In this document: one piece after another, positions 43,329 to 52,731 of the stretch
How the letters are laid out: each line of letters starts with the position of its first letter
How positions within the stretch are numbered: the stretch's first letter is position 1
Source: Clostridiales bacterium Firm_04
GTDB lineage: Bacteria > Bacillota > Clostridia > Oscillospirales > Ruminococcaceae
DNA: 64,000 nt
Reading direction: 5' to 3'
Assembly: GCA_001603005.1 (NCBI GenBank)
Contig: LVAJ01000029.1
Coordinates: 1 to 64,000 of the forward strand
Program-made: the position numbers and the translations under genes
The notes under the pieces: generated by a model
Told to the model about the DNA's origin: nothing
What the model saw: only the letters and a program-made list of their open reading frames with translations
Database searches by the model: none

Positions 43329-43745
43329 TCAGCGCTTCGAGAACTGCGGTGCACGACGAGCAGCCTTGAGACCGTACTTCTTTCTTTCCTTCATTCTCGG
43401 ATCGCGCGTGAGGTAGCCAGCCTTCTTCAGAGCCGGACGGAGCTCAGCATTGAACTGGAGCAGTGCGCGTGCGACACCGTGACGGATCGCACCAGCCTGA
43501 CCGGTGACACCGCCGCCTGCAACGGTGCAGACGATATCGAACTGTGCAGCGGTCTCGGTCAGCTCAAGCGGCTGACGAACGATCAGCTTCAGCGTTTCGA
43601 GACCGAAGTACTCGTCGATGCTTCTGCCGTTGATCGTGACATTGCCGGAACCCGGATAAAGGCGAACGCGTGCAACGGAATGCTTTCTTCTGCCGGTGCC
43701 GTAGAACGACTTCAGCTTTGCTTCGTAAGAAACTGTTTCACTCAT
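43329..43745 (-). CDS. rpsI: 30S ribosomal protein S9
   Basis: This 138-residue small-subunit protein contacts tRNA in the P site through its C-terminal tail. Characteristic [19 protein letters not shown] near 16-34, [15 protein letters not shown] near 80 and the [25 protein letters not shown] end match the family. It follows rplM by 16 bp, the universal L13-S9 operon order. Confidence 0.97.
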   Translation of the reverse strand: MSETVSYEAKLKSFYGTGRRKHSVARVRLYPGSGNVTINGRSIDEYFGLETLKLIVRQPLELTETAAQFDIVCTVAGGGVTGQAGAIRHGVARALLQFNAELRPALKKAGYLTRDPRMKERKKYGLKAARRAPQFSKR

Positions 43746-43761
43746 TGTTCAGGCTCCTTTC

Positions 43762-44190
43762 TTACAGTGTCCACAGCTCAGGCTTCTGAGCGGCGTTCTT
43801 GTGCTCTGCATCTGCGTAAACGCGAAGACGCTTCATCGAGGTTCTGCCGATGTGGTTATGCGGCAGCATGCCCTCGACAGCAATGTACATTGCGTGCTCC
43901 GGCTTCTTCTCCATCAGGTCGCGGTAGGAGACCTTCTTGAGGTGACCGATCCAGCCGGTGTGCCAGATCTCGAACTTCTGGTCGAGCTTCTTGCCGGTGA
44001 GAACTGCCTTTGCGCAGTTGATGATGATGACATGGTCACCGCAATCGACATTCGGCGTAAAATCGACCTTGTGCTTGCCGCGGAGAATCGCAGCTGCCTT
44101 CGCAGCGGTACGGCCGAGCGGCTGACCTGCTGCGTCAATGATATACCATTTCCGGTTGATCTCAGCAACCTTCGGCATAGTGGTTGACAT
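43762..44190 (-). CDS. rplM: 50S ribosomal protein L13
   Basis: This 142-residue large-subunit assembly protein has KWYIIDAAGQPLGRTAAKAAAILRGKHK near 12-39, NVDCGDHVIIINCAKAVLTGKKLDQK near 45 and GMLPHNHIGRTSMKRLRVYADAEH near 110. ATG 44188-44190 is chosen because GGAGG lies 8 bases upstream; the frame opens six codons earlier. It starts the operon with rpsI behind a structured leader. Confidence 0.97.
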   Translation of the reverse strand: MSTTMPKVAEINRKWYIIDAAGQPLGRTAAKAAAILRGKHKVDFTPNVDCGDHVIIINCAKAVLTGKKLDQKFEIWHTGWIGHLKKVSYRDLMEKKPEHAMYIAVEGMLPHNHIGRTSMKRLRVYADAEHKNAAQKPELWTL

Positions 44191-44308
44191 AGTATGTTCC
44201 TCCATCAAAATTTTTAGGTAGCCGGAGTGCGGGGCGATCCACGGGGCTGGATCATGACCGATTTCCGGCGTGCTTTATCATTATACACATTTTGCAAGGG
44301 CTTGTCAA
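44191..44308 (-). promoter_or_regulatory. rplM promoter and structured leader (L13 leader-like)
   Basis: The promoter is consensus: TTGACA (44303-44308), 17 bp, TATAAT (44280-44285). The leader of about 85 nt folds a GCCGGA/TCCGGC helix (44264-44269 with 44221-44226) enclosing a perfect GATCCA/TGGATC hairpin (44236-44253). A CTCCGGCTACCT stretch follows before the ribosome site. Firmicute rplM leaders are known autoregulatory RNAs, and this may be one; membership needs a covariance search. Confidence 0.65.
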
Positions 44309-44394
44309 TCGGCAAAATGCCGAATTTTCAAAATATATCGTTCATTCTCTTGTTTTCTCTGGATATCTCTCCGGATTGCTCGTTTTCTCGTGTT

Positions 44395-44952
44395 TCATTT
44401 CATTTTCGGCGCATGCCGTTTCCGGTCGGCTTTCCGCATACGCCGGATATAGGCAAAGGTCTTGTCCTCGCCCTGTTCCGCGAGCATTTTGAGCAGAAAA
44501 TGGAGTTTTTTCGCCGTTTTCGGATGAATGGGGCGTTTGCGCTTCATGCCCATGAGGAAGTAGTCGAGCGGATCGCTGTTTTTATAATGTTCGCCGCGGT
44601 AGATCTTGGAAGCGGCAACGCGGTCGCAGAACATCTCGATGAGGTAGCGCGTGGGCATCTCGACGGGCTCATAGACTTTGGTGGCGGGGTTGATGTCGTT
44701 CCAGTATTCAAAATGGTGTTTATTGCGTCCCTTGTGGTGCATCCACGCTTCGGAATAGCCGAACAGCTCCCGTTCCTTTTCGTTCGGGCTGCGCGTCCCC
44801 TGCCAGTAGAGCATACCGGGGATAAACTCGGTCGGGGTAAACTTGGAGAGGTCATGCAGCAGTCCCTGCAGCGGGATACCGGCTTTGATGCAGTGCCGCA
44901 GGACCATATGCCGGTGGCGGGTAATGGTGCGGAAATGTTCGATGGGGTGCAT
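44395..44952 (-). CDS. DUF5662 family protein
   Basis: A 185-residue soluble protein of the uncharacterised DUF5662 family found in Firmicutes and phages. Conserved blocks: HFRTITRHRHMVLRHC near the start, GLLHDLSKFTPTEF near 30 with an HD-like His-Asp, HHKGRNKHHFEYW near 70, MPTRYLIEMFCDRVAASKIY near 95. The His/Asp pattern suggests a metal-dependent HD-type fold, but no activity is known. ATG 44950-44952 has GAGGCG upstream. Confidence 0.85.
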   Translation of the reverse strand: MHPIEHFRTITRHRHMVLRHCIKAGIPLQGLLHDLSKFTPTEFIPGMLYWQGTRSPNEKERELFGYSEAWMHHKGRNKHHFEYWNDINPATKVYEPVEMPTRYLIEMFCDRVAASKIYRGEHYKNSDPLDYFLMGMKRKRPIHPKTAKKLHFLLKMLAEQGEDKTFAYIRRMRKADRKRHAPKMK

Positions 44953-44988
44953 ATGATTCGCCTCGGTTCTATCGGATTTGACAGTACT

Positions 44989-45017
44989 ATTATAACATAT
45001 ATCCGCAAAAAGCGCAA
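44989..45017 (-). promoter_or_regulatory. Promoter of the DUF5662 gene
   Basis: Minus-strand TTGCGC (45012-45017), 17 bp, TATAAT (44989-44994). The upstream TGCATCCTCTCCCATTGCGC box is repeated with a third promoter-like copy at 45085-45113 (TTGCGC, 17 bp, TATAAG). Confidence 0.7.
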
Positions 45018-45084
45018 TGGGAGAGGATGCAAAAAAATTGGCTTTTCGCTTCATGGGCGTTATCACGGCGGCGGGCACTGCCCG

Positions 45085-45584
45085 CTTATAACATATTATG
45101 CTGAAAAGCGCAATGGGAGAGGATGCAAAATTATTGTGTGATGTTTCACAGGAACAATCACAGCGGCAGGCGCGATCCGGTCGCGCATTTTATACTATTA
45201 TAATGGTTATTATTCTTTCGATTTCATTCATATGAGTATTTTGCTTAATATATGGGATATTTTGCGATTTTTCAGCATAATTATGAAGATTTGATTACAA
45301 TTTGGTACTAGTTGCACGGAAACGTGCAAAAAATCGCGATTTGCGCACTATTAGTAGAGGGCGCTGTGCAGCAGGGGTGCATTCGCGGTTGACCGGAGCG
45401 GTCACGAATGCGGAGCCGAATGCTGCGGTCCAGTAGGCAGAACCGGCAGCGCAATGAGGTGTCCGACCAAAGTAAGCCGAAGTCACAACGCGCCTGGAAT
45501 CTTGAAAATTTCATATTGGCGGGCTGCATATTGGCGTAAACAGCCCGTCAAATATTTTTGCATATCAGGTTTTTTATCCGTCTG
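45085..45584. other. AT-rich spacer with hairpin and no assured gene
   Basis: The stretch 45180-45310 is AT-rich without recognisable function. TTGCACGGAAACGTGCAAAAAA (about 45313-45334 within the plus strand) forms a terminator-like hairpin. A 63-codon minus-strand frame (45295-45486) containing AAGSAYWTAAFGSAFV has a GTG start and no ribosome site; I do not call it a gene. Confidence 0.4.
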
Positions 45585-46050
45585 TATGACTTGACTGGGC
45601 GCGGGTGTAAGAGCGCACTTTCGTCATCCTCTCTTGATCTTGTGTCCGACGTCAGATTTGTCTGGGCGCGGGGCGCGGGTGCGAGAGACAACCACAAGAG
45701 GTAGGGGAAGTCGTCGCTGCGCTCCGGTCTCCCCCTCCCTCTTAAGGTTTTCTCTCGCGCTCTCTTTCCTTATCTCTCTCCCTCTCTGGTGCGCGCCACT
45801 GTCATTTCGTGTTTTTCGGGTTCAACCGCTTGCTTCGCATTCGCCGTCCGCGCTCGCCTGCGTATGCTCCCGATGCACTCCGTTTTCACTATTCACCATT
45901 CATTTTTCACTATTCACCATTCACTTGATCCGCTGGGAGCAGTCACGCCACAGAAGCCGCGTCTAGCGGCGTGAACTACGAATGTTGGGCGAGCCACGCT
46001 GCCGGCTCCCGGAGGGAAATGGAGGCGGGCACTGCCCGCTGCCCGCGCGG
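45585..46050. repeat. Composite G-D-C repeat, inverted (locus 7)
   Basis: Module G (about 45665-45795) is nearly identical to 38098-38215. A linker with GTATGCTCCCGA, module D (45885-45930) and module C (45930-46040) follow, ending against the promoter of the CotH-like gene. Confidence 0.85.
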
Positions 46051-46068
46051 GCTCCGCGCCCGCCCGAC

Positions 46069-46097
46069 TTGACAAATTTGCCAATCTGTTATACAAT
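46069..46097 (+). promoter_or_regulatory. Promoter of the CotH-like gene
   Basis: TTGACA (46069-46074), 17 bp, TACAAT (46092-46097), about 57 bp before the start and directly after repeat module C. Confidence 0.75.
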
Positions 46098-46153
46098 AGA
46101 ACAAGCACTTTCCGCATAAGATCCGCACTATGATTCTGAACGGAGATGAAAAA

Positions 46154-47779
46154 ATGAAAAGTACACACAAAATCCTGTTTCCCCTGCTGCTCTGCGGTCT
46201 GCTCTGCGGCTGCACCGCCACCCCGCAGCAAAGCGCGCAGGAATCCGAATCCAAAGCTGAATCACAGCCAAAATCCGAAACCCCATTGCCCGAAGTAGAG
46301 ATCCTTCCGGCAGTCGGTCCGGAAATGCCCACGCTGGCGATCAACACCGTCAGCCGCGATCCCGATATCATGGATTTCGTGACGAAGCCTGTCGCAAGAC
46401 ATGTCGCCGAAGCGATCGCATCGTGGACACCGGGCTACGTCATCCCGCCGGAGCCGTACTATGAAACATGTCAGGTCTATCTGACAGAAATGAAGGACAG
46501 CGGTCTGCCCGTGCCCGCCGAGGCAGAGGTCAAGGTGCGCGGCAACTGGACGACCACCTATGACAAAAAGCCGCTGCGCATCAAATTCACAGAAAAGCAG
46601 AACCTCGGCGGTCTGCACGACGGCGAAGCCTTCCGGAACTGGCTGCTTCTCGCGGGCTATAAGGACGGCTCTCTGCTGCGCGACAAAGCGGCGCTGCAAA
46701 TGGCGCGCGGCATCCTCGGTCCGGACGGGCTCTATGCCGCCGACGCAAAGCTCACCGAGGTCACGGTCAACGGCGAATACTGGGGCGTCTATCTGCTGAC
46801 AGAGCCCAATTCCGTCAACGACGCGCGCATCGCCCTGACGGAGCCGGAAGAAGGCTACACCGGCACGGATATCGGCTATCTGCTGGAATTTGACGGCTAT
46901 TTCTTCAACGAGGACGACCTGCACCAGTTCCATGTGGACTATGCGGACAATGCCCCGCTGAAACCCTATGACGGCAATGACGGCAGCGGCAGAACGATCA
47001 CATGTCTGCCGAAAGGCATGTTCGATGAAAAGCAGGATGTCGGCATGTCGATCAAGAGCGATATCTATTCTAAGGAACAGCATGATTTCATCGCAGACTA
47101 TGTCAACAATGTCTACCGCATTCTCTATTCGGCAGCCTATGAGGACAAAGCGTATCAGTTCAATGCGGATTACACGAAGATCACGGAGACTGACGATCTG
47201 ACGCCGCAGCAGGCAGTCGAGCAGGCGATCAATGTCGATTCGCTCGCAGATGCGTACCTGATTGCCGAGCTAACCTGTGATGCGGATATCTACTGGTCAA
47301 GCTTCTACATGGATGCCGATTTCGGCGCAGACGGCGACAAAAAGCTGACCTTTGAAGCGCCGTGGGACTTTGATTCTTCTATGGGCAACAAGGATCGCTG
47401 CGCGGACGGCACGGGCTTCTACGCCGGCAATATTGTGCCCGATGTGGACGGCGTCCGCTATGAGACCTGCAACCCGTGGCTGACCGTGCTGATGTACGAG
47501 GACTGGTTCCAGGACGTCATCCGCGAAAAATGGACAAAAGCCTATGACAGCGGTCTGTTCAAGGATACGATCGACCAGATCCGCACGGATACGGAAACAT
47601 GTCAGGAAGCGTTCAAGCGCAACTATAAAAAGTGGAACAATCTCATTGACAACGAGATTTTTGCGAACGAACTCGCGCCGAAATCCAAGCTCTGCAAAAC
47701 GCACGAAGCTGCTGCGGAATATCTGGCGGACTGGCTCGAAAAGCGCGTTGCATTCCTGAATGACGCATGGCACAGCTGA
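46154..47779 (+). CDS. CotH-like kinase-fold lipoprotein
   Basis: A 541-residue exported lipoprotein: a lipobox LLCGC places the lipidated Cys at residue 20, followed by a Ser/Gln/Glu-rich linker. The remainder matches the CotH family: VKVRGNWTTTYDKKPLRIKF near 125, RNWLLLAGYKDGSLLRDKAAL near 155, VNGEYWGVYLLTE near 203, and the active-site-like EAPWDFDSSMGN near 400. CotH proteins are atypical protein kinases in spore formers, but many anaerobes carry surface versions of unknown target. GGAGA precedes the ATG. After the TGA stop the frame stays open for 14 more codons (QHTLDGIGLTEQLK). Confidence 0.85.
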   Translation: MKSTHKILFPLLLCGLLCGCTATPQQSAQESESKAESQPKSETPLPEVEILPAVGPEMPTLAINTVSRDPDIMDFVTKPVARHVAEAIASWTPGYVIPPEPYYETCQVYLTEMKDSGLPVPAEAEVKVRGNWTTTYDKKPLRIKFTEKQNLGGLHDGEAFRNWLLLAGYKDGSLLRDKAALQMARGILGPDGLYAADAKLTEVTVNGEYWGVYLLTEPNSVNDARIALTEPEEGYTGTDIGYLLEFDGYFFNEDDLHQFHVDYADNAPLKPYDGNDGSGRTITCLPKGMFDEKQDVGMSIKSDIYSKEQHDFIADYVNNVYRILYSAAYEDKAYQFNADYTKITETDDLTPQQAVEQAINVDSLADAYLIAELTCDADIYWSSFYMDADFGADGDKKLTFEAPWDFDSSMGNKDRCADGTGFYAGNIVPDVDGVRYETCNPWLTVLMYEDWFQDVIREKWTKAYDSGLFKDTIDQIRTDTETCQEAFKRNYKKWNNLIDNEIFANELAPKSKLCKTHEAAAEYLADWLEKRVAFLNDAWHS

Positions 47780-47840
47780 CAGCACACGCTTGACGGCATC
47801 GGTCTGACGGAACAGCTGAAATAAAAAAGGAGCGATGTCC

Positions 47841-49715
47841 ATGCCCCCGCCCGGCGGAAGACTCGGACCGGGATTTCTGTCCGAGGAAGAAAAAAACAAC
47901 AAGCCAAAGGTCACGAAAGCGCTGCTTCTGCGCATCTTTTCGTATCTGAAACCCTACTGGAAGCAGATGCTTCTGGTGCTGATCGCGATTCTCGCATCAG
48001 CCGTCCTGACGCTGCTGCCCTCTGTCCTGACCGGAAGGATCGTGGACGAGGGACTGATCGCGAAGAACCTGCAAAAGCTGATCCTGTATATCGTGCTGTC
48101 GTTCACTGTCACGCTGCTTGCAAACCTCATCGGCATTGCGGAAAGCTATCTGAACACATGGATCGCCCAGCACATCACCTATGACATGCGCAATACCATG
48201 TACCGGCATCTGCAAAGCATGTCGCAGCGGTTCTTCACATCCAACAATCAGGGCGATATCATCACGCGCATGACCAGCGATATCTCCGGCGTGCAGCAGA
48301 TCATCACCGGCACGCTGACCAGCATCCTTTCCAATTCGATCACGCTGATCGTCGCGCTCGTCATCATGTTCCGCGAAAACTGGGTGCTCGCGCTGGTCGG
48401 CGTCATGATCGTGCCGCTGTTCACGATCCCGACACGCAGCGCCGGCAAAACGCGCTGGACGATCACGAAGGAATCGCAGGCATGCAGCGACGAGATCAAC
48501 GGCATCCTCAATGAGACCATGTCCGTCAGCGGACAGCTCCTCGTGAAGCTGTTCGGCATGGAGCAGCGGGAATACGACCGCTACGAGTCGGTCAACCGCC
48601 GCATGATCAGGCTGAACATCCGCGAGAGCATGGCGGGACGCTGGTTCCGCATGGCGCTCAACACGTTCACGAACATCGGCCCGATGCTGATCTATCTGGT
48701 CGGCGGCATCATCATGATGCGCGTCGATCCGACGGTCACGGTCGGTCAGATCACCGTGCTGGTCGCGCTGCTCGGCAAAATGTACGGGCCGGTCAATCAA
48801 CTGCTGAACATTCAGGTGGACTGGATCCGTTCGATGGCACTTTTCACGCGTATTTTCGAGTATTACGATATGCCGGCGGAAATTGAGAACGCACCCGATG
48901 CGCTGACGCCCGATTCCGCGCGCGGCGAGGTCGAATTTCAGCATGTGCGCTTCTATTACGATCCGGAGCGCGAGATCCTCAAGGATGTCAGCTTCCGGCT
49001 GGAGCAGGGGCGCTGCATCGCGATCGTCGGGCCGTCCGGCTCCGGCAAAAGCACGCTCATCAACCTGATCCCGCGCCTTTACGACGTCATCGGCGGGCAG
49101 GTGCTCTTTGACGGCACCGATGTCCGCAAACTCGACCTCGGATTTCTCCGGCAGCACATCGGCATCGTCAGTCAGGAGACCTACCTGTTCAACGGCACGA
49201 TCCGCGAGAATCTGCTCTATGCAAAGCCGGATGCGACCGAGGACGAACTGATCGAAGCATGCAGACGCGCGAACATCTACGACTTCATCTCCTCGCAGGA
49301 GACCGGACTGGATACCGTCGTCGGCAACCGCGGGCTCAAGCTTTCCGGCGGCGAAAAGCAGCGCATTTCGATCGCGCGGATCCTGCTGAAAGATCCGGAG
49401 CTGATGATCTTTGACGAGGCGACTTCCGCGCTGGATTCGATCTCCGAGCAGAAGATCCAGGATGCGATCGAGCCGCTGATCGCAACGCGCACGAGCATTC
49501 TGATCGCACACCGCCTCTCCACGGTGCTTGCCGCGGACGAGATCCTCGTGATCCGGGACGGGAAGATCGCAGAGCGCGGCACACACAGCGAGCTGGTCGG
49601 CAGGGGCGGCGTCTACACGCAGCTCTATGAGACACAGTTCAGCCGCGCGGCAGAACCGCAGCCCGCACCGGTACAGAGCTATACCGAGGGCGAAAGCGAT
49701 ACCGGCACCGAATAA
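47841..49715 (+). CDS. ABC exporter, fused permease and ATPase (MsbA-like half transporter)
   Basis: A 624-residue half transporter. Six membrane helices lie in residues 30-330. The ATPase domain follows with Walker A GPSGSGKST near 395, Q-loop IVSQETYLF, signature LSGGEKQRIS near 497 and Walker B LMIFDEATSALD. It works as a dimer to export lipids, peptides or drugs; the substrate is unknown. ATG 47841 sits 8 bases from GGAG; ATG 47835 is too close. It is 61 bp from the CotH-like gene, possibly cotranscribed. Confidence 0.92.
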   Translation: MPPPGGRLGPGFLSEEEKNNKPKVTKALLLRIFSYLKPYWKQMLLVLIAILASAVLTLLPSVLTGRIVDEGLIAKNLQKLILYIVLSFTVTLLANLIGIAESYLNTWIAQHITYDMRNTMYRHLQSMSQRFFTSNNQGDIITRMTSDISGVQQIITGTLTSILSNSITLIVALVIMFRENWVLALVGVMIVPLFTIPTRSAGKTRWTITKESQACSDEINGILNETMSVSGQLLVKLFGMEQREYDRYESVNRRMIRLNIRESMAGRWFRMALNTFTNIGPMLIYLVGGIIMMRVDPTVTVGQITVLVALLGKMYGPVNQLLNIQVDWIRSMALFTRIFEYYDMPAEIENAPDALTPDSARGEVEFQHVRFYYDPEREILKDVSFRLEQGRCIAIVGPSGSGKSTLINLIPRLYDVIGGQVLFDGTDVRKLDLGFLRQHIGIVSQETYLFNGTIRENLLYAKPDATEDELIEACRRANIYDFISSQETGLDTVVGNRGLKLSGGEKQRISIARILLKDPELMIFDEATSALDSISEQKIQDAIEPLIATRTSILIAHRLSTVLAADEILVIRDGKIAERGTHSELVGRGGVYTQLYETQFSRAAEPQPAPVQSYTEGESDTGTE

Positions 49716-49724
49716 AACAGAAAA

Positions 49725-49764
49725 GCACCCTATACGGCAAGGATGAAACCGTACAGGGTGCTTT
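49725..49764 (+). terminator. Terminator of the ABC exporter gene
   Basis: GCACCCTATACGG (49725-49737) pairs with CCGTACAGGGTGC (49749-49761), followed by TTT. The rest of the spacer to 50160 has only a small ACGGGTAT/ATACCCGT hairpin at about 49809-49830 and AT-rich sequence. Confidence 0.85.
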
Positions 49765-50160
49765 CCCATTGCCCGATTTTTGGGATTTGGGAAGGGGGAT
49801 GTATTTAGAACGGGTATGGGGGATACCCGTGCGGGGGGCATGATCCGATCATTTCAGGATCCGGAACGCCGCAGAAAATGTGCTGCAAAGCGGTAAAAAT
49901 CACTCCGGACGTATATAATATAACATATTCCGGATATGAAATCTAGTCTTATATTGCGATGTTATTCCGTGTCATTGCGATGCCGGATTTGTAATAATTC
50001 AACGATAAAAGCATCATAACCGGTTAAAAATCATTGCTGATTCAGAGAAATTCACGGCATTTCCTTTGAGATCGTGAGAATCCTTAATTATTACAAGCCG
50101 CAATAATTGAGCAGAATAAACCATTTTGAATAAAAGCAACATTTTCCCGTTCAAATTTTT

Positions 50161-50193
50161 CGGCGGACATTCCGCATTGCAGAATATCCGCCG
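50161..50193 (-). terminator. Terminator of the ABC ATPase/permease pair
   Basis: CGGCGGACATTCC and GGAATATCCGCCG-type arms (50161-50193) form a long stem with a small internal mismatch; the minus strand continues with AAAAATTT. Confidence 0.7.
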
Positions 50194-50205
50194 ATGTTGC
50201 ACGAT

Positions 50206-51786
50206 TCAATTGTGGATCTTGAATGTTTTCGGGGCAAATTTGTAGACCAGCGCGCAGGCGATCAGGAAGTACGCTGCGCAGAACACGATGCACACCAGCC
50301 CGAAGCCGAAGGTCGGGAGCGTTGCACGCATCATGAAATAGCAGAACATATAAGTGCCTGTTGCGAGGATGCTGTACATGCCGCCCTTCATGACCGAGCC
50401 CGCCGTATAGGGCTGGAACAGGTAGTAGAGCATGAGAAAATGCACCGAAAAGAACATGTTGATCGCAATGGGCGCGAGCAGCAGCACCAGATAATTGACC
50501 GGCTGCTCCGTGCCGCCCGTCATCGCAAGCATCAGCGTCATGCCCGCACCGATGATGCCCGCAGGCAGCGCATTGATCTTGATCAGCTCCCGCAGCCGGA
50601 TCCGGAACAGCTTCAGGATGCTGCCGGGCTTTTTGAAGAACGGATAGGTCAGCATTGCGTTGTCGCAGTTCATGAAGCATGCCTGCGTAAAGCCGGCGCT
50701 GCGGTTGATCGCATAGAGCACGATCCAGAGCACGGACGTTCTCGTCAGCAGCATGTCATTTATGACCGCACGAGAGGGCGGCACAAACCGGATGACCGAA
50801 ATCAGGATCGCAAGCAGGACTGCCAGCACCGCCGAAACCTTCAGCGTGGCGCCCCAGAGCAGCTTGCGGTGCCGCTTGACAAACAGCTCGTTCAGGAACT
50901 CAAATCCGGAGCGGCTGCTGGTCTGCGTGACATCCGCGGTGATCTGCTTCTGCATCGTGACTTTGATGCGGTTCTTGTTCGTGTCCATCTGCTGTCTGGT
51001 GTGGCTCAGAATGGATTGATTGACCTCTTTGTACTTCCGGAACCGGATGACCGGCAGGACGGACAGCGCGCCGAGCGGGATCATTGCAAGCAGAATGCCT
51101 GCGGAGACCGTCGGCGGCACGATTCTGCCTGTGATCGGCGGGATATACGCGGCAAGCAGCAGGATAATCCATACCGGCAGCAGCACCCATGTCGCCTTTG
51201 CGTCATCCGCGACAATGCCGATGCGATTGTAGCTGAAAATATTCAGCGCAGCGAACACAAGCTTTGTGCCGACAATCGCGAGCGGCAGCAGCAGGCAGAG
51301 CCATACCGGTACGTCCGACAGAATGCCGAACAGCAGCATGAACGGCAGAAAGCTCAGCGCCGTGCAGAGCAGATAGTAGATGAAATTGGAGAGCGTGAAC
51401 CTGCGCGCATCCATTTGCAGCAGGTTGATTGCCTGATACGACCGTTCATCGCCCTTGAACAAATTGATGTTGACGATGCCGCCGATCAGCGTCAGGAACA
51501 GCAGAATGTGCAGGAAAACGGTTGATTTCGGGACTTCGTGCTGCGTCGCGACCGGCACAACGGGCAGCGCGACCATAATGCCGAGATAGGCAAGCTTGCC
51601 GAGCACGAACTTTCCGATCTCAAAAAGCAGAATGACGATCTTCGCAAAGATCTTGAGCGCCGGCTCGGAATAGGCTGTCTCCGGGATCAGCTTTTTGATG
51701 ATCGGGATCTTTTTGAGCGCGAACAGAAACATATTCGCGTTCGCGGTACATCGCAGCGAGAACGACTGCCGGAATGTCTCAAACAT
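50206..51786 (-). CDS. ABC transporter permease-like membrane protein
   Basis: A 526-residue protein with about a dozen predicted helices, including FLHILLFLTLIGGIVNINLF and WVLLPVWIILLLAAYIPP, separated near residue 280-310 by a charged cytosolic loop. Its gene overlaps the ATPase gene by 8 bp, so it is the membrane partner. I do not recognise a narrower family; the layout resembles large ABC-2-type permeases of Firmicutes. ATG 51786 has GGAAG close upstream; the frame extends to 51810. Confidence 0.75.
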   Translation of the reverse strand: MFETFRQSFSLRCTANANMFLFALKKIPIIKKLIPETAYSEPALKIFAKIVILLFEIGKFVLGKLAYLGIMVALPVVPVATQHEVPKSTVFLHILLFLTLIGGIVNINLFKGDERSYQAINLLQMDARRFTLSNFIYYLLCTALSFLPFMLLFGILSDVPVWLCLLLPLAIVGTKLVFAALNIFSYNRIGIVADDAKATWVLLPVWIILLLAAYIPPITGRIVPPTVSAGILLAMIPLGALSVLPVIRFRKYKEVNQSILSHTRQQMDTNKNRIKVTMQKQITADVTQTSSRSGFEFLNELFVKRHRKLLWGATLKVSAVLAVLLAILISVIRFVPPSRAVINDMLLTRTSVLWIVLYAINRSAGFTQACFMNCDNAMLTYPFFKKPGSILKLFRIRLRELIKINALPAGIIGAGMTLMLAMTGGTEQPVNYLVLLLAPIAINMFFSVHFLMLYYLFQPYTAGSVMKGGMYSILATGTYMFCYFMMRATLPTFGFGLVCIVFCAAYFLIACALVYKFAPKTFKIHN

Positions 51787-52486
51787 GGTCTTCCTCCCGC
51801 AGCGCTGCAATGATCTTTTCGCGGAACTCGTGGCTGTCGAGGTTTTCCTTTTCGACCGGTTCCAGAACGCCGTGGCTCAGCAGCACGATCTCGTCGCAGA
51901 GGTCGAGCGCGAGGTCAAGGATGTGCGTCGAGAGAATGATGATCCTGCCGTCCTTCTGGGCGCGCAGCAGCTCCTTCATCTCCTCTGCCACGACCACGTC
52001 CAGCGAGGTCAGCGGCTCATCCAGCAGCAGCAGATTCGGCTCCGCGATGATGTTGACGATCATCTGCATTTTGTTCTTCATGCCGTGGGAATAATCTTTC
52101 AGCAGCTTGTCGCGGTCCTCCGGCTGAATGCTCATGTAATCGAAATAGGCATCCGGATCCTGAAGCTGTTTGATGCGGCTCTTGTTGATATCGCAGAAGA
52201 ATTTGAGAAATTCTCTGCCGGTGAGAAACTCCGGAACGGTCGGCGTCGAGAGCACATAGCCGATGTCGTCGCTGTTCATGCTGCGCTGCTGCCCGTTTTC
52301 CTCAAGCATGAAGCTGCCGCTGTCCGGTTTCAGGTCGCTGTTGATGCAGTTGAACAGCGTCGTCTTGCCGGCGCCGTTTCTGCCGAGCAGACCGTAGATC
52401 TTGCCGGCTTCAAATGTAAAATCAATGTCTCTGAGCACTTCTTTTTTCTCAAAGCTTTTTGCAATATGTGAAATGACAAACTTCAT
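51779..52486 (-). CDS. ABC transporter ATP-binding protein
   Basis: A 235-residue ATPase of the ABC-2-associated type: Walker A GRNGAGKTT near 34, signature KDYSHGMKNKMQM near 130 (YSHG in place of LSGG), Walker B LLLLDEPLTSLD near 153. The YSHGM variant is typical of export/resistance ATPases such as the BcrA group. It drives the permease that overlaps its 3' end. Confidence 0.9.
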   Translation of the reverse strand: MKFVISHIAKSFEKKEVLRDIDFTFEAGKIYGLLGRNGAGKTTLFNCINSDLKPDSGSFMLEENGQQRSMNSDDIGYVLSTPTVPEFLTGREFLKFFCDINKSRIKQLQDPDAYFDYMSIQPEDRDKLLKDYSHGMKNKMQMIVNIIAEPNLLLLDEPLTSLDVVVAEEMKELLRAQKDGRIIILSTHILDLALDLCDEIVLLSHGVLEPVEKENLDSHEFREKIIAALREEDHV

Positions 52487-52689
52487 CGCAATTTCTGCTC
52501 CTTCATCATCAAATTGCTCTCATTATATCATAGAGCGAAGCGTTATGATATAATCGCCCGATATGCAGGGAGCAGATCTCTGATCTGCGGATCTGCAAGG
52601 GCATTTAGATGGATTATATTATATCATATTTTGTTAGGCTCTGCAAGATTCTTCATAAAAATATAAGAATATACATGATACCGGCTTGT

Positions 52690-52731
52690 CGATAAAGGGA
52701 AAGCAACCATTTGGAATCCGTCGGAGACACT
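52690..52731. repeat. Partial repeat module A at the 3' end of the CPBP gene
   Basis: On the minus strand GTGTCTCCGACGGATTC follows the TAA stop by 2 bases, the same sequence that carries the stops of cca and the EamA gene. The copy is short and is not followed by the other modules. Confidence 0.75.

Noticed and set aside
45295-45486. Small gene encoding a Ser/Ala/Arg-rich peptide
   Set aside because: GTG start without ribosome site, overlapping open frames on the same strand with equal merit, and no domain.
47997-49841. 614-codon open frame antisense to the ABC exporter
   Set aside because: Same reasons; the plus strand encodes a complete ABC exporter with all motifs.
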